This document shows positions 8,850-17,417 of a DNA stretch of 64,000 nt, piece by piece. The position numbers and the translations under genes were made by a program. Every line of letters starts with the position of its first letter. Position 1 is the first letter of the stretch. Source of the DNA: Chloroflexota bacterium (lineage in GTDB: Bacteria > Chloroflexota > Dehalococcoidia > JACPEP01). The notes below the pieces were generated by a model that made no database searches, was not told the DNA's origin, and saw nothing but the letters and a program-made list of their open reading frames with translations. The stretch covers positions 16,300 through 80,299 of the forward strand of contig JACPEP010000017.1 in the NCBI GenBank assembly GCA_016183425.1, in the 5' to 3' direction.

Positions 8850-9902
8850 TTGGATGTTGCCATGTTGAGGCGGTCTTTGGATGATGTCTTAGAAGAGTGC
8901 TTGCGGCGTATGGCCCGGGGGGAGGGGATAGAGGAGTGCTTTCAGGACTATCCCCGGGAGGCCGAGGAGCTCAGGCCCCTTCTGGAGGTCGCGTGGGAGG
9001 TTATTTATGCTTCTCGCCAGGTGCCCCGGGCCTCCTTTCGGCGAGAGGCGGAGGGCCGCTTTCGCGCTGCCGTGGCGGCCCGGGGGATGGCGCGCCTCTC
9101 TTTCTGGCGCCGGCTTTCTTGGGCGGCGGCGGTAGCGATACTGATCCTGGCGGGAGGTGGCGGCGTGGTGGCCGCCTCCGGCGGCAGCCTGCCCGGAGAA
9201 CCTCTTTACCCGGTGAAAACATCCACCGAAGAGATGCGTATGTTTCTAGCGCCGGGAGCTTTGGACAAGGCTCGTCTTCAGGCTTATTTCGCTGAGGCGC
9301 GGGCAGCGGAGATGGCTCGTATGGCGGAGAGGGGGCGGGATGAAGAGGTAGCCCCTCTCTTGCTTCGTCTCGCCTGGCATTGGTATCAGCAAGAAAGGTT
9401 CGTCCGGCTGACGGATTGGCAGGTCAAGGAGATGAAGGACCTGGTAGCCCTGGAAGGCAACCTGGCGGCAAGCGAGGCGCGCCAGGAAGCCGTTCTAAAG
9501 GGAATTCTGGAGAGGTCGCCTCTTCGGGCACGGGTGGCTCTGGAGCACGCCATCCGCGTCTCCCGAAGGGGCCAGCTCAGCTCTCTGGCTGTCCTGGAGG
9601 GAGTGCGGAAGGTAAGGGGCTTCCCTCCCTCTATTTCTTTTCCCCCTTCACCAGAGGAGCCCGTGGCGGGGGGCAGGGGCGACGAGCCTGGGTTGAGACT
9701 GGAATGGCGAGGGATTCTCCAGGAGAAAGACCCCCAGGGGCGCCTCGTCATCAGCGGCCTGGCTTTGGATGTAGAGGGGGCACAGATAGAGCCGGGCCTT
9801 ACCCTGGGCCATCTGGTTCAAGCCCAGGTTGTCTTTCGTCGCGGCGAAGTGGTGGCCGTGAGCATCAAAGGGCTGGACCAGAGAAGTGAAAGCGGACGAT
9901 AA
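8850..9902 (+). CDS. DUF5667 single-span membrane protein downstream of the sigma factor
   Basis: A 350-residue protein. The N-terminal 60 residues (LDDVLEECLRRMARGEGIEECF ... YPREAEELRPLLEVAWEV) resemble the short cytoplasmic heads that accompany ECF sigma factors in this phylum. A transmembrane segment lies at about residues 90-110 (AAAVAILILAGGGGVVAAS), immediately followed by LPGEPLYPVKTSTEEM, which is the DUF5667 hallmark; a helical exterior region follows. The last 60 residues (GILQEKDPQGRLVISGLALDV...) look like a small beta barrel as in DUF5666. An anti-sigma role is plausible but unproven: no zinc-binding anti-sigma motif is visible. The start is a TTG, with AAGGGG upstream. Confidence 0.75.
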   Translation: MDVAMLRRSLDDVLEECLRRMARGEGIEECFQDYPREAEELRPLLEVAWEVIYASRQVPRASFRREAEGRFRAAVAARGMARLSFWRRLSWAAAVAILILAGGGGVVAASGGSLPGEPLYPVKTSTEEMRMFLAPGALDKARLQAYFAEARAAEMARMAERGRDEEVAPLLLRLAWHWYQQERFVRLTDWQVKEMKDLVALEGNLAASEARQEAVLKGILERSPLRARVALEHAIRVSRRGQLSSLAVLEGVRKVRGFPPSISFPPSPEEPVAGGRGDEPGLRLEWRGILQEKDPQGRLVISGLALDVEGAQIEPGLTLGHLVQAQVVFRRGEVVAVSIKGLDQRSESGR

Positions 9903-10033
9903 GCCGCTCCCCTTCGCGCCCATACCTTCTCTTACGCCTAAGGCGTACCAGATTCCGAGGCTATGGCTATTCTCCAGAATACGTTCTCCATCTGGCCTGC
10001 CTGGTAGAGCGCCCGCAAGGTTCTCCTCGAACT

Positions 10034-10297
10034 GTGATCCAGGTTGTAAACAATATTGTCTGTGGGCAGTGCCCCTTTTTGGGCGATGGAGGATGCCAGG
10101 AGGGGAACGCTTGCGTGGAGAAGCGGGTGGGGGAACGGGATGTGAGAGTGATGGCCGCCTTGGCTTTGGCTCCGGGGCAAAATATTGCCTGGGAAAGGGC
10201 AAAAAGGAGGCTTGATCGCCTCACTGTAGACGACCAGCGACGACTGTGTTACGGTTGTCTATGGCAGGGCTATTGCTATCAAGATGAGGGGGTATGA
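10034..10297 (+). CDS. Small cysteine-rich protein coupled to the ABC exporter
   Basis: An 87-residue protein with seven cysteines in two clusters: VCGQCPFLGDGGC...ACV near the N-terminus and LCYGCLWQGYC near the C-terminus, a spacing that suggests metal or iron-sulfur binding. Its TGA overlaps the ATG of the ABC ATPase gene (ATGA), and this translational coupling is the main reason to believe it is real. The GTG start lacks a clear ribosome site. I do not recognise the family. The 131 bases upstream, after the DUF5667 gene, hold nothing I could identify. Confidence 0.6.
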   Translation: MIQVVNNIVCGQCPFLGDGGCQEGNACVEKRVGERDVRVMAALALAPGQNIAWERAKRRLDRLTVDDQRRLCYGCLWQGYCYQDEGV

Positions 10298-11058
10298 AGG
10301 CATCCCGTACCGTCGCTACTGAAAAGAAGGAGGGGGACGCCACGCCCGTGGTGGAAGTGGTGGCGGTGGAGTTCAACTACGGGAAGCCCCGGGTTCTGGA
10401 TGGACTCTCTCTGGCGGTGGCCGAGGGGATGAGTTTTGGTCTGCTGGGACCCAACGGTGCGGGCAAAACCACCCTTATTCGTATGCTGGTGGGACTGCTG
10501 CGTCCCCTTAAGGGCACCGTCCGAGTGTTGGGAGAGGTTCCCTCCCCCAGGGTCACCGGACGTATCGGGTATATGCCCCAGTTTCCGGCCCTTTATGGCG
10601 AGCTTACCGTGGCCCACAATGTGGATTTTTTTGCCCGTATGTACGGGATGGGGGATGGGCGGCGGCAGCGGGTGGAGGAAGCTTTGCGCTTGGTGGGACT
10701 ATGGGAGCGCCGTGGCGACGCCGTCCTTCACCTCAGCGGCGGTATGCGGCAACGGTTGAGCCTGGCCTGCGCTTTGGTTCACCGGCCGCCCCTTTTGATC
10801 CTGGATGAGCCCACCGTGGGGCTGGATCCGGAATTGCGGGCCACTTTTTGGGACTACTTCCATCAATTGACCGCTCAGGGTAATACCATAGTCATCTCCA
10901 GCCATACTATGGATGACGCCGCCCACTGCGATGAGCTGGCCTTTCTGCGGGCGGGCCGGGTCATTGCCCAGGGAAGCCCGACCCAACTGAGGCAAGCCAC
11001 CGGTCGTGAAGCCGCCACCTTGGAAGAGGCCTTTCTCCATTTCGTACGGAGGGGCTGA
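10294..11058 (+). CDS. ABC-2 type exporter, ATP-binding subunit
   Basis: A 254-residue ABC ATPase. Walker A is GPNGAGKTT (about 52-60), the signature LSGGMRQRLSLA (about 147-158) and Walker B LLILDEPTVGLD (about 167-178), with the switch histidine in VISSHTMDDA. The order of motifs and DDAAHCDELAFLRAGRVIAQG are typical of CcmA/NodI-like drug or polysaccharide export ATPases. The permease follows one base later, so the pair forms one transporter. The substrate cannot be assigned. Confidence 0.94.
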   Translation: MKASRTVATEKKEGDATPVVEVVAVEFNYGKPRVLDGLSLAVAEGMSFGLLGPNGAGKTTLIRMLVGLLRPLKGTVRVLGEVPSPRVTGRIGYMPQFPALYGELTVAHNVDFFARMYGMGDGRRQRVEEALRLVGLWERRGDAVLHLSGGMRQRLSLACALVHRPPLLILDEPTVGLDPELRATFWDYFHQLTAQGNTIVISSHTMDDAAHCDELAFLRAGRVIAQGSPTQLRQATGREAATLEEAFLHFVRRG

Positions 11059-11059
11059 T

Positions 11060-11791
11060 ATGTCCGTCGAGAGGACACTGGCCATCGCCCAGCGCATAAT
11101 CACTCAGATCCTGCGGGACCATCGCACCATGGCCCTTATCTTGATTGTGCCCACCATGGTGATGACGTTGGTGGGGCTGAGCTTCTACGAGCAAAAGGCG
11201 GTGCTTAACTTTGCTGCCCCCGCCATACTGGGGGCTTTTGTTATGTTTTTCGTTTTTATCCTTACCGGGGTGAGCTTTCTCAGGGAACGGATGCAGGGCA
11301 CTTTGGAGCGGCTGCTGGCCACTCCGGTGAGTCGCGGGGATGTCCTGGTGGGCTATCTGGCGGGATTTCTCCTCTTCGCTGCGGTGCAGTCCCTCCTGGT
11401 AGTGCTCTTCCTACTTCTGGTGCTCCAAATCTCTTATCAGGGGGCGCTGTGGCATATCCTTTTGTTCGTGATGGTGATGGCCATGGCTTCGGTCAACATG
11501 GGCATCTTCTTTTCCACCTTCGCCAATAACGAATTCCAAGTGATGCAGTTCATCCCCATGGTGATGGGGCCACAGCTTTTCTTGGCCGGCGTGCTGCTGC
11601 CGGTGGAGCAGATGCCGGAGTATTTGCAGATCATATCACGGTTTTTGCCCCTGACTTACGCCATCAGGGGACTGAGGAAGATCATGTTGGAGGGGCAGGG
11701 TTTGGGAGGAGTTGCCACTGAGCTCAGTATACTGGCTGGGTTCGCGGTCTTGATGTTGGCCCTGGCGGCCATGGCCGTGAGGCGCTCTTAG
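11060..11791 (+). CDS. ABC-2 type exporter, permease subunit
   Basis: A 243-residue membrane protein with about six hydrophobic segments. It has the ABC-2 layout: an N-terminal ALILIVPTMVMTL span, a short extracytoplasmic part, then FLRERMQGTLERLLATPVSRGDVLVGYL (coupling region) and later spans ending near GFAVLMLALAAMAV. The ATG at 11060 follows GGAGGGG and is preferred to a longer in-frame form that would overlap the ATPase by 53 bases. It converges with the DUF4012 gene 31 bases away. Confidence 0.9.
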   Translation: MSVERTLAIAQRIITQILRDHRTMALILIVPTMVMTLVGLSFYEQKAVLNFAAPAILGAFVMFFVFILTGVSFLRERMQGTLERLLATPVSRGDVLVGYLAGFLLFAAVQSLLVVLFLLLVLQISYQGALWHILLFVMVMAMASVNMGIFFSTFANNEFQVMQFIPMVMGPQLFLAGVLLPVEQMPEYLQIISRFLPLTYAIRGLRKIMLEGQGLGGVATELSILAGFAVLMLALAAMAVRRS

Positions 11792-11822
11792 TTTTTTCGG
11801 CGGGTGGGGGTCTGGGGACTTT

Positions 11823-13829
11823 TTACGGTGGCGTAAGGACAAGCTGGAAGCTCTGGTCAGTGGTGAGAGCGCCCTGGAATTCAATTTTGCCTTCCGCCAG
11901 CCTTGTCGGCGCCGGCCGAGCCCGAACCACCGTCCATCCTCGGGGAAGGGTTACGGTGACCCTAAGGGGTATGCTCAGGGTTCCGGGCTGTTTCTGGACG
12001 TCCAGGAGGTAGGTGGGGCGCTGGCGGGAGAGGAAGGCCTCCTTGGGCAACTGATATTCAAAGGCGATCTCCTTTTCCTCCCCCGGTTGGAGGGTAAAGA
12101 AGTTTCCAAACATCTCCTTGTCCTTTTCCCCGGGCCCAACGGTGACTTCGTTTAAGGCGTCGCCCCCTCCTTTGGCGCTCAAGAGGCTACCCGCGGGGAG
12201 GGGGATATAGGTTGCCCTCACCAGTTGGGAGCCTTGGGGCACGTAAAGCCTCGCGTAATCCCAGTAGCACCCCTCCAGTTTCTCCTCGTATTGTGTCGGC
12301 CGCTCTCTTACTTGAACACAGCGAATAACTTCCTGGGTGCTGGTGTTGCGGTAGGTAATCGCAACCCGGCCCCGGGCACCCCCCCGTTCATCCAACGCAA
12401 CGCTATAGTCGATGGCCTGCTGGATGTTAGGGTTTATCTTGCTATAGCCTACATTGGAATCCACTACCAGGAAATAGTCCCCTCGGCTGGGGCGTAGCCC
12501 CCCGTCCCAGGAGTTGTCTTGCAGCAACCCCTTCAGCTCTTCATTGTGCGTACTGATGAGGAGGTGTTTCTCGGTGAAGGAGCGCTCCAGGGTTTGGAGC
12601 AACTCGACCTCCTCTTTGATGGTCAAATCCTTCCCCAATCGATAGAGGATTCCCTCTCCCAGGGCTTTCATAAGAAGCTTATGAGGTGGTATAGGCCGCC
12701 CTGAAGGTGGGGGCTCCGGCGGGGAGGTAGAAAAAGACTGCAAGAGGCGATCTATGAAGTTCTCGGCGCTCACCTCTCCGTATCCTGAGAGATAGATAGG
12801 GCCCAGGACCTTCAGTATATCTAGCAGGGCCTCTTGATCCACTGCCAAAACGCCGTCTACCTTCACTCCCTGCCCCTGGTAGTAGAGGTTTTCGGCTACT
12901 TGGGCCGCGGTGGGGAAATCGGGTGACCAGTTGGCATCTCGAAAGATCCACTGTCCAGCGTACATATACTTAAAGAGGGCTTCGGGGGGTGGGGAGTTGG
13001 CGCGGTAGGGGTCGTCCACCGTGGCGCTGTCCTGAAAGTCCATTTGGATGATCTTGCCCCGGTCCACCGTTACTAACCACACCCCAGCGATAAACCCGCC
13101 GGTGGCCCGTAGCTCCCAGCTATTTTGGGCCAGAACCAGGTACTTTCGTTGCTGAGATAGCCCGAGAAGCTCGTCGGCCAGGCGGGGGGCGAGGCGGGCG
13201 GTGGCCGTCGCTTTTTGGAGGCGGGGAAGAAACTGCTCCAGGAGAGACCGGGAGGGAGCTAAAAATGGGGAGAGGGGGACTGCTTCCACTTGCTGGTAGC
13301 TGGCGATGCCTCGGTCTAGGCGCCCTTTTGCCTCGCGAAAAGCGGCGTCCCTCTGCTGTAAAGCGGCCACTATCTCTTTTGGGAATTCCTCATCCTGGAA
13401 GAGGCGTAGGGGCTTTTGAGCCAGCAACAAGGCCGCTGGCGTTAACCCCGCTACTGTCAGTCGGGCAGCGGCCACCCCTTCCAGAGCGGCTTGTAAGAGG
13501 TGAGGTGCTCCTTGCATATCGGGGCCGATGACGGGAAGCAGGGACATGATGGCTATGGCGGGTCGGAAGGGTCCCGTTTCTTCTTCTACGCGCCGCAGGT
13601 GCGTCTCGCCCTGCTCTAGCTCCCGCTCCAGGGTGCCCAGAAACTCTCTTTCCCGAAAGCGTTCTAGCAGATAAGGAGTCAACTGGGCCACGTTTTTCAG
13701 GTGGCTCTGAGCCAGGGTGAGGTGGCTTCTGAGGGTCACGTACTTGGCGTAGCCAATATACGCCATAGCGCCCAGGGCAATGAGTAAAAACAAGTATAGA
13801 AGGGGAGTGACAATCCGGCGTTTCGGCAT
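11823..13829 (-). CDS. DUF4012 membrane-anchored protein
   Basis: A 668-residue protein with one N-terminal transmembrane segment (about residues 8-27, PLLYLFLLIALGAMAYIG), then a coiled-coil-like stretch (HLTLAQSHLKNV to ERELEQGETHL). The rest is extracytoplasmic and includes the DUF4012 core: KYLVLAQNSWELRATGGFIAGVW, FPTAAQVAENLYY, VDGVLAVDQEALLDIL and GDYFLVVDSNVGYSK. The resemblance of VDGVLAVD to LytR-CpsA-Psr-like exported proteins is suggestive only. DUF4012 genes often sit in exopolysaccharide clusters, as here. No activity is established. Confidence 0.85.
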   Translation of the reverse strand: MPKRRIVTPLLYLFLLIALGAMAYIGYAKYVTLRSHLTLAQSHLKNVAQLTPYLLERFREREFLGTLERELEQGETHLRRVEEETGPFRPAIAIMSLLPVIGPDMQGAPHLLQAALEGVAAARLTVAGLTPAALLLAQKPLRLFQDEEFPKEIVAALQQRDAAFREAKGRLDRGIASYQQVEAVPLSPFLAPSRSLLEQFLPRLQKATATARLAPRLADELLGLSQQRKYLVLAQNSWELRATGGFIAGVWLVTVDRGKIIQMDFQDSATVDDPYRANSPPPEALFKYMYAGQWIFRDANWSPDFPTAAQVAENLYYQGQGVKVDGVLAVDQEALLDILKVLGPIYLSGYGEVSAENFIDRLLQSFSTSPPEPPPSGRPIPPHKLLMKALGEGILYRLGKDLTIKEEVELLQTLERSFTEKHLLISTHNEELKGLLQDNSWDGGLRPSRGDYFLVVDSNVGYSKINPNIQQAIDYSVALDERGGARGRVAITYRNTSTQEVIRCVQVRERPTQYEEKLEGCYWDYARLYVPQGSQLVRATYIPLPAGSLLSAKGGGDALNEVTVGPGEKDKEMFGNFFTLQPGEEKEIAFEYQLPKEAFLSRQRPTYLLDVQKQPGTLSIPLRVTVTLPRGWTVVRARPAPTRLAEGKIEFQGALTTDQSFQLVLTPP

Positions 13830-13867
13830 AGCGTCCTAGTTCATCGGTTCCTTCGATTATGAAGGAG

Positions 13868-15202
13868 CTAGGGGATGCGGATGACCTGGCCTTCCCTCAA
13901 GCCGGAGAGAACCTCCGTTTGGTTGCCGTCGGTGACGCCGGCCTTAACCTGTATTCGGTCTATCTTGCCTCCCGCCACTGCCTCCACGTACTGTTGTTGG
14001 CCGGAGGCCAGTATCGCTCGGCTGGGCACCAAAAGGACATCCCTTTTGATTTTGAGGTTAAAAAGGACATCGCCGCCCATTCGGACGGCCGCCGGCGCTT
14101 TATCCTTCTCGGTGAAATCCATGGTTACCTTATATACGCTCTGTCCCTGGAAGGTGGTGGGTTTGGCCGCGATCTGGCTCACCTTGGTGGGCAGAGGCTT
14201 TTGGGGGTAAGCATCCAGGGTTACCACCGCCGCAAGCCCCACATAAACCCGTTCTATATCCTCCTGGGCAACGTTGACCTCTACTCTCAGGAGGGAGGGA
14301 TCGGCGATAACAGCCACGGGCTCGAAAGGCTGAACTGGGGAGCCTGGCGTGCTATCCACTGCGATAATGGTTCCGGAGAAGGGGGCCTGAAGGCGTGTTT
14401 TTTGTATTCGGGCACTAATTCTGTCTACCTTCAACTGGGCCTGTTTGACGGTGTCCTTTTTCATTTTGGCGCTTACCATGTTTACCTTCAGCTGGGCCCG
14501 ATTGACCTTTTGCTCCTTGACAGACTTGCCCAGCAGGGTCCTTTTCTTCTCTATCTCCAGGGTCTGCTGCGACAGCGTGGCGGAGCGCAAGGCGCTTTCG
14601 GCATCCTCCAGCATAATGGCCCGGCGAAGGACCTCCGGGTCCTTGACCAGATAAGCGATCTCCTGATAGTTATCATAGGCCCGATCTCTGAGGGTCTTTC
14701 TCCTGGCGATGTTGACCTTGGCGTTTTCTATCTCGGCATCCAGGGCCTCCAGTTCAGTGTTGACGATGGAAACGTCCAGTTTGGCCAGTTCCAGCTCATA
14801 CTGGGCATCCTCCAGGTCAAGGGACAGCTCGGCTTTGGCTAGCTTGGCCAGCTCCAACTCGTTTCTGGCGTCTTCCAAGTCAAACTCAATTTCTGGCTTC
14901 TCCAACTCGGCAACCAAAGCTCCCCTGTTCACCTGCTCCCCTACCGCCACCTTAAGGGATTTAAGCCACCCGCTATCCTCGAAGTATAGGGACGCTTCTT
15001 GACTGGCGATTACCCGTCCCCGGGCCTTGAGGGTCTCCGCGATGCTGCCTTTGGCCACCGTGTACAGAGCGCCCGGCTCGGGGGTTGGGGTACCGGGGAT
15101 GACGAAGACAGGGGTAGGCTCCGACTGGGGGATATACTCACAACCCGCCGCAGCAAACACGGCCAAAAAGATTAATAGCCCTCGCACTCTCGTCAACGAC
15201 AT
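13868..15202 (-). CDS. HlyD/RND-type adaptor lipoprotein
   Basis: A 444-residue membrane-fusion-type protein. The signal peptide ends in a lipobox-like AVFAAAGC (lipidated cysteine about residue 20). The barrel/lipoyl half-motif LYTVAKGSIAETLKARGRV precedes a long coiled-coil hairpin (about 105-260) with near-repeats DLEDARNELELAKLAKAELS and DLEDAQYELELAKLDVSI. It closes with RLQAPFSGTIIAV and the beta-barrel segment LRVEVNVAQEDIERV. Such adaptors normally work with an ABC or RND pump, but no pump gene is adjacent; here it sits among glycan genes and may serve a more distant exporter. Confidence 0.85.
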   Translation of the reverse strand: MSLTRVRGLLIFLAVFAAAGCEYIPQSEPTPVFVIPGTPTPEPGALYTVAKGSIAETLKARGRVIASQEASLYFEDSGWLKSLKVAVGEQVNRGALVAELEKPEIEFDLEDARNELELAKLAKAELSLDLEDAQYELELAKLDVSIVNTELEALDAEIENAKVNIARRKTLRDRAYDNYQEIAYLVKDPEVLRRAIMLEDAESALRSATLSQQTLEIEKKRTLLGKSVKEQKVNRAQLKVNMVSAKMKKDTVKQAQLKVDRISARIQKTRLQAPFSGTIIAVDSTPGSPVQPFEPVAVIADPSLLRVEVNVAQEDIERVYVGLAAVVTLDAYPQKPLPTKVSQIAAKPTTFQGQSVYKVTMDFTEKDKAPAAVRMGGDVLFNLKIKRDVLLVPSRAILASGQQQYVEAVAGGKIDRIQVKAGVTDGNQTEVLSGLREGQVIRIP

Positions 15203-15215
15203 AAATCTCCTTACA

Positions 15216-16622
15216 TCACGTCCCTTTAAAGGTAAGCATCACGCCCAGGGTTTTGAAAAGGATGAAAAGGTCCAGATAGGGGGATTGGTGCTTTATATAG
15301 TACAGATCGTACTGTAGCTTGACCAAGGCGTCTTCCACGGAGTTACCATAGGAGTAATTAATCTGGGCCCAGCCAGTGATGCCGGGGCGCACGAAGAGAC
15401 GAGCTCTGTAGAAGGGTATCTGCGTCTCCAGTTGGGCCACGAAGTGGGGCCGCTCCGGCCGGGGACCCACCAGGCTCATCTCTCCTTTAATGACATTTAC
15501 TAGCTGGGGCAACTCATCCAAGCGGGTGTGACGCAGGAAGCGTCCCAGCCGCGTCACCCGGGGATCGTTGTAGGAGGCCCAGCGGGGCCGGCCGTCCTTC
15601 TCTGCCTCTTGAATCATGGTGCGGAACTTGATGAGGGGGAAAACCCGTCCCGTTTTGCCCATCCTTTCTTGAGTGTAGAATATGGGGCCGGGGCTGTCCA
15701 GGCGCACTGCCAGGGCGGTGGTTAGCAAGATGGGGGAACCGATGAGGAGTCCTATCGTTGAGACAACGATGTCTCCCAGCCTCTTTAGCCCGCTGTATAC
15801 GAAAGTGCCGGATTCAGGGTTGTCAGGCAGGGTTACGAACCAGTGGTCCCCCATGTGCTCCACGGGCACCCGGCCCGTGGCCAGCTCGTAGAGGAGGGGC
15901 ATGGGTGTTATTTGTATCCCTTTTTGATAGCAGTCTAAGATGGTCTTCATCAGCTCACCGTGCATGTTGTGAGTGATGGCGACGATGATCTCCGAGGCTC
16001 CCGTCTCCTGCACTATTCGGGGAAACTCTTGCCGGGTGCCCAGGACGGGCATCCCCTCTATCACCTGCCCTGTTTTTGTCGGATCGTCGTCGATGAAGCC
16101 GACGAAAGAGTAGCCGCCATCCAGGTGTTCTGCGGCGGCTTTAGCGATGGTTTGTCCCGCCCACCCCGCGCCCACTACCAGGGCCCGCCGTCGAAAGGAA
16201 GGCCCTACTAGCATCCTCAGATAGAAGGCCCGCCACATAGCGATTAAGGTAAGGCTTATAGCTATGAAGAGAAAGGGAACATGGCGGGGTAACATGGTTG
16301 GGGGGAAGAAAAAGTAAACTACCGTGTATCCCAGAAGCATCTGAAGGCTGGTCTTAAGGAGCATGATCAGGGTATCGCGGTGCCTTGCTGACACCTTCGA
16401 GTCATAGCCGTCGTTGGCGTGGGCAAGGAAGAGGTAAACGACACTGCCCAGGAAGAACCAGTGAATTCGGCCAATGAGGAAATCCGGGTCGAACTCCCAT
16501 AAAGAGCGCCACGCTCCTATCCACAGGGCGAGCGCCATACCCAGGTTGACCAGCAGCAGATCCACCGTGGCCAGCAAAAGTTTCCTTTCCGAGAGGCGAA
16601 GGGACCACTGCTGCGACGTCAT
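15216..16622 (-). CDS. Polyprenyl-phosphate sugar-1-phosphate transferase (initiating enzyme)
   Basis: A 468-residue WcaJ/WbaP-type enzyme that loads the first sugar phosphate onto undecaprenyl phosphate to start repeat-unit assembly. Four to five N-terminal helices (to about residue 115) precede a Rossmann-like CoA-binding-type domain (RALVVGAGWAGQTIAKA, FVGFIDDDPTKTG). A further helix follows, then the catalytic C-terminal part with FPLIKFRTMI, LRHTRLDELPQLVNVIKGEMSLVGPRPERP and ITGWAQINYSYG. The ATG at 16622 overlaps the methyltransferase stop by 4 bases (ATGA) and is preferred to a TTG 6 bases earlier. The exact sugar is not determined. Confidence 0.93.
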   Translation of the reverse strand: MTSQQWSLRLSERKLLLATVDLLLVNLGMALALWIGAWRSLWEFDPDFLIGRIHWFFLGSVVYLFLAHANDGYDSKVSARHRDTLIMLLKTSLQMLLGYTVVYFFFPPTMLPRHVPFLFIAISLTLIAMWRAFYLRMLVGPSFRRRALVVGAGWAGQTIAKAAAEHLDGGYSFVGFIDDDPTKTGQVIEGMPVLGTRQEFPRIVQETGASEIIVAITHNMHGELMKTILDCYQKGIQITPMPLLYELATGRVPVEHMGDHWFVTLPDNPESGTFVYSGLKRLGDIVVSTIGLLIGSPILLTTALAVRLDSPGPIFYTQERMGKTGRVFPLIKFRTMIQEAEKDGRPRWASYNDPRVTRLGRFLRHTRLDELPQLVNVIKGEMSLVGPRPERPHFVAQLETQIPFYRARLFVRPGITGWAQINYSYGNSVEDALVKLQYDLYYIKHQSPYLDLFILFKTLGVMLTFKGT

Positions 16623-17416
16623 CCCCAAGTCTCCCTGATGGCGCTGGGGGGGTGACCTTTCTCCACCTGGATGACGCTCACCCAGCAGTACCTCCCCATA
16701 GGGGGAGCGTGATGGAGAAGGAAATCGTCCAGACGCGTCAAGATGTCCATTATTTTGGGAGAACCAGGCACCGTCGGAAGCGCCAGCCAGAAGGCCACGA
16801 CCAAAAGAGCGGTAAAGTAAAACTCCCGGTGGCTCACCCTGGGGAAGAATGCTTTTAGGCTATGGATGTCTTTCATGTTCAGGGGCTGCTCGGTGGCCGT
16901 TCTCCTTTTGGGTGTCAAACGCCGATAGAGGCCGATGATGGGGTTTTGCCCCAGAGGCTCCACAAACACCCCGCGACCGCCGGGCTTCAGGACGCGGGAG
17001 ATCTCTTTTGATGCCAACGCCAGGTCCAGGTGATGGAGCACGCTGTGGCCAAAGGCGAGGTCGAAAGATTGAGAGATATAGACCATATCTTCGGCGCTCA
17101 TTACATCCACGGTAACCCGGTGCTCCAGGTGGCGACTTAGAACGCGGCGTCGTGTCTCGGCCACCCGGGCTGGGGAGATGTCGAAGGCCGCCACCTCCGC
17201 CCCAGCCCCCGCGAAACGAAGGGTGTAAAAGCCATTCCCACATCCAATTTCCAGGATGCGCTTTCCTCTAACGTTATCCAAAAGCCCTATGGCATAGTTG
17301 TCGGCGTGGCGAAGCACGTGGGGAGCATACTTAAAGTCCAGGAAGCCTCCCCCTTTGTTGCCCCCGTCGTGGAACTCTTCTTCCACCAAGTGCCGCTGAG
17401 TCAAAGGAACCGACAT
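16619..17416 (-). CDS. SAM-dependent methyltransferase in the glycan cluster
   Basis: A 265-residue class I methyltransferase. Motif I is ILEIGCGNGFYTLRFA (about 54-69), then VAAFDISPARV, DLAFGHSVLHHLDL and RVLKPGGRGVFVEPLG. After residue about 155 it has a tail with a hydrophobic segment (FTALLVVAFWLALPTV), as in enzymes that act near the membrane. It lies between the radical SAM/glycosyltransferase fusion (1 base away) and the initiating transferase (4-base overlap). The acceptor, probably a sugar or lipid-linked intermediate, is inference from context. Confidence 0.8.
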   Translation of the reverse strand: MSVPLTQRHLVEEEFHDGGNKGGGFLDFKYAPHVLRHADNYAIGLLDNVRGKRILEIGCGNGFYTLRFAGAGAEVAAFDISPARVAETRRRVLSRHLEHRVTVDVMSAEDMVYISQSFDLAFGHSVLHHLDLALASKEISRVLKPGGRGVFVEPLGQNPIIGLYRRLTPKRRTATEQPLNMKDIHSLKAFFPRVSHREFYFTALLVVAFWLALPTVPGSPKIMDILTRLDDFLLHHAPPMGRYCWVSVIQVEKGHPPSAIRETWG

Positions 17417-17417
17417 G

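Noticed and set aside
9886..10215. A 109-codon plus-strand frame after the DUF5667 gene
   Set aside because: It overlaps the better supported cysteine-rich gene in a different frame, is not coupled to any neighbour and has no recognisable features.
13859..14842. A 327-codon plus-strand frame opposite the HlyD-like gene
   Set aside because: It mirrors the coiled-coil repeats of the real gene and has no family features of its own.
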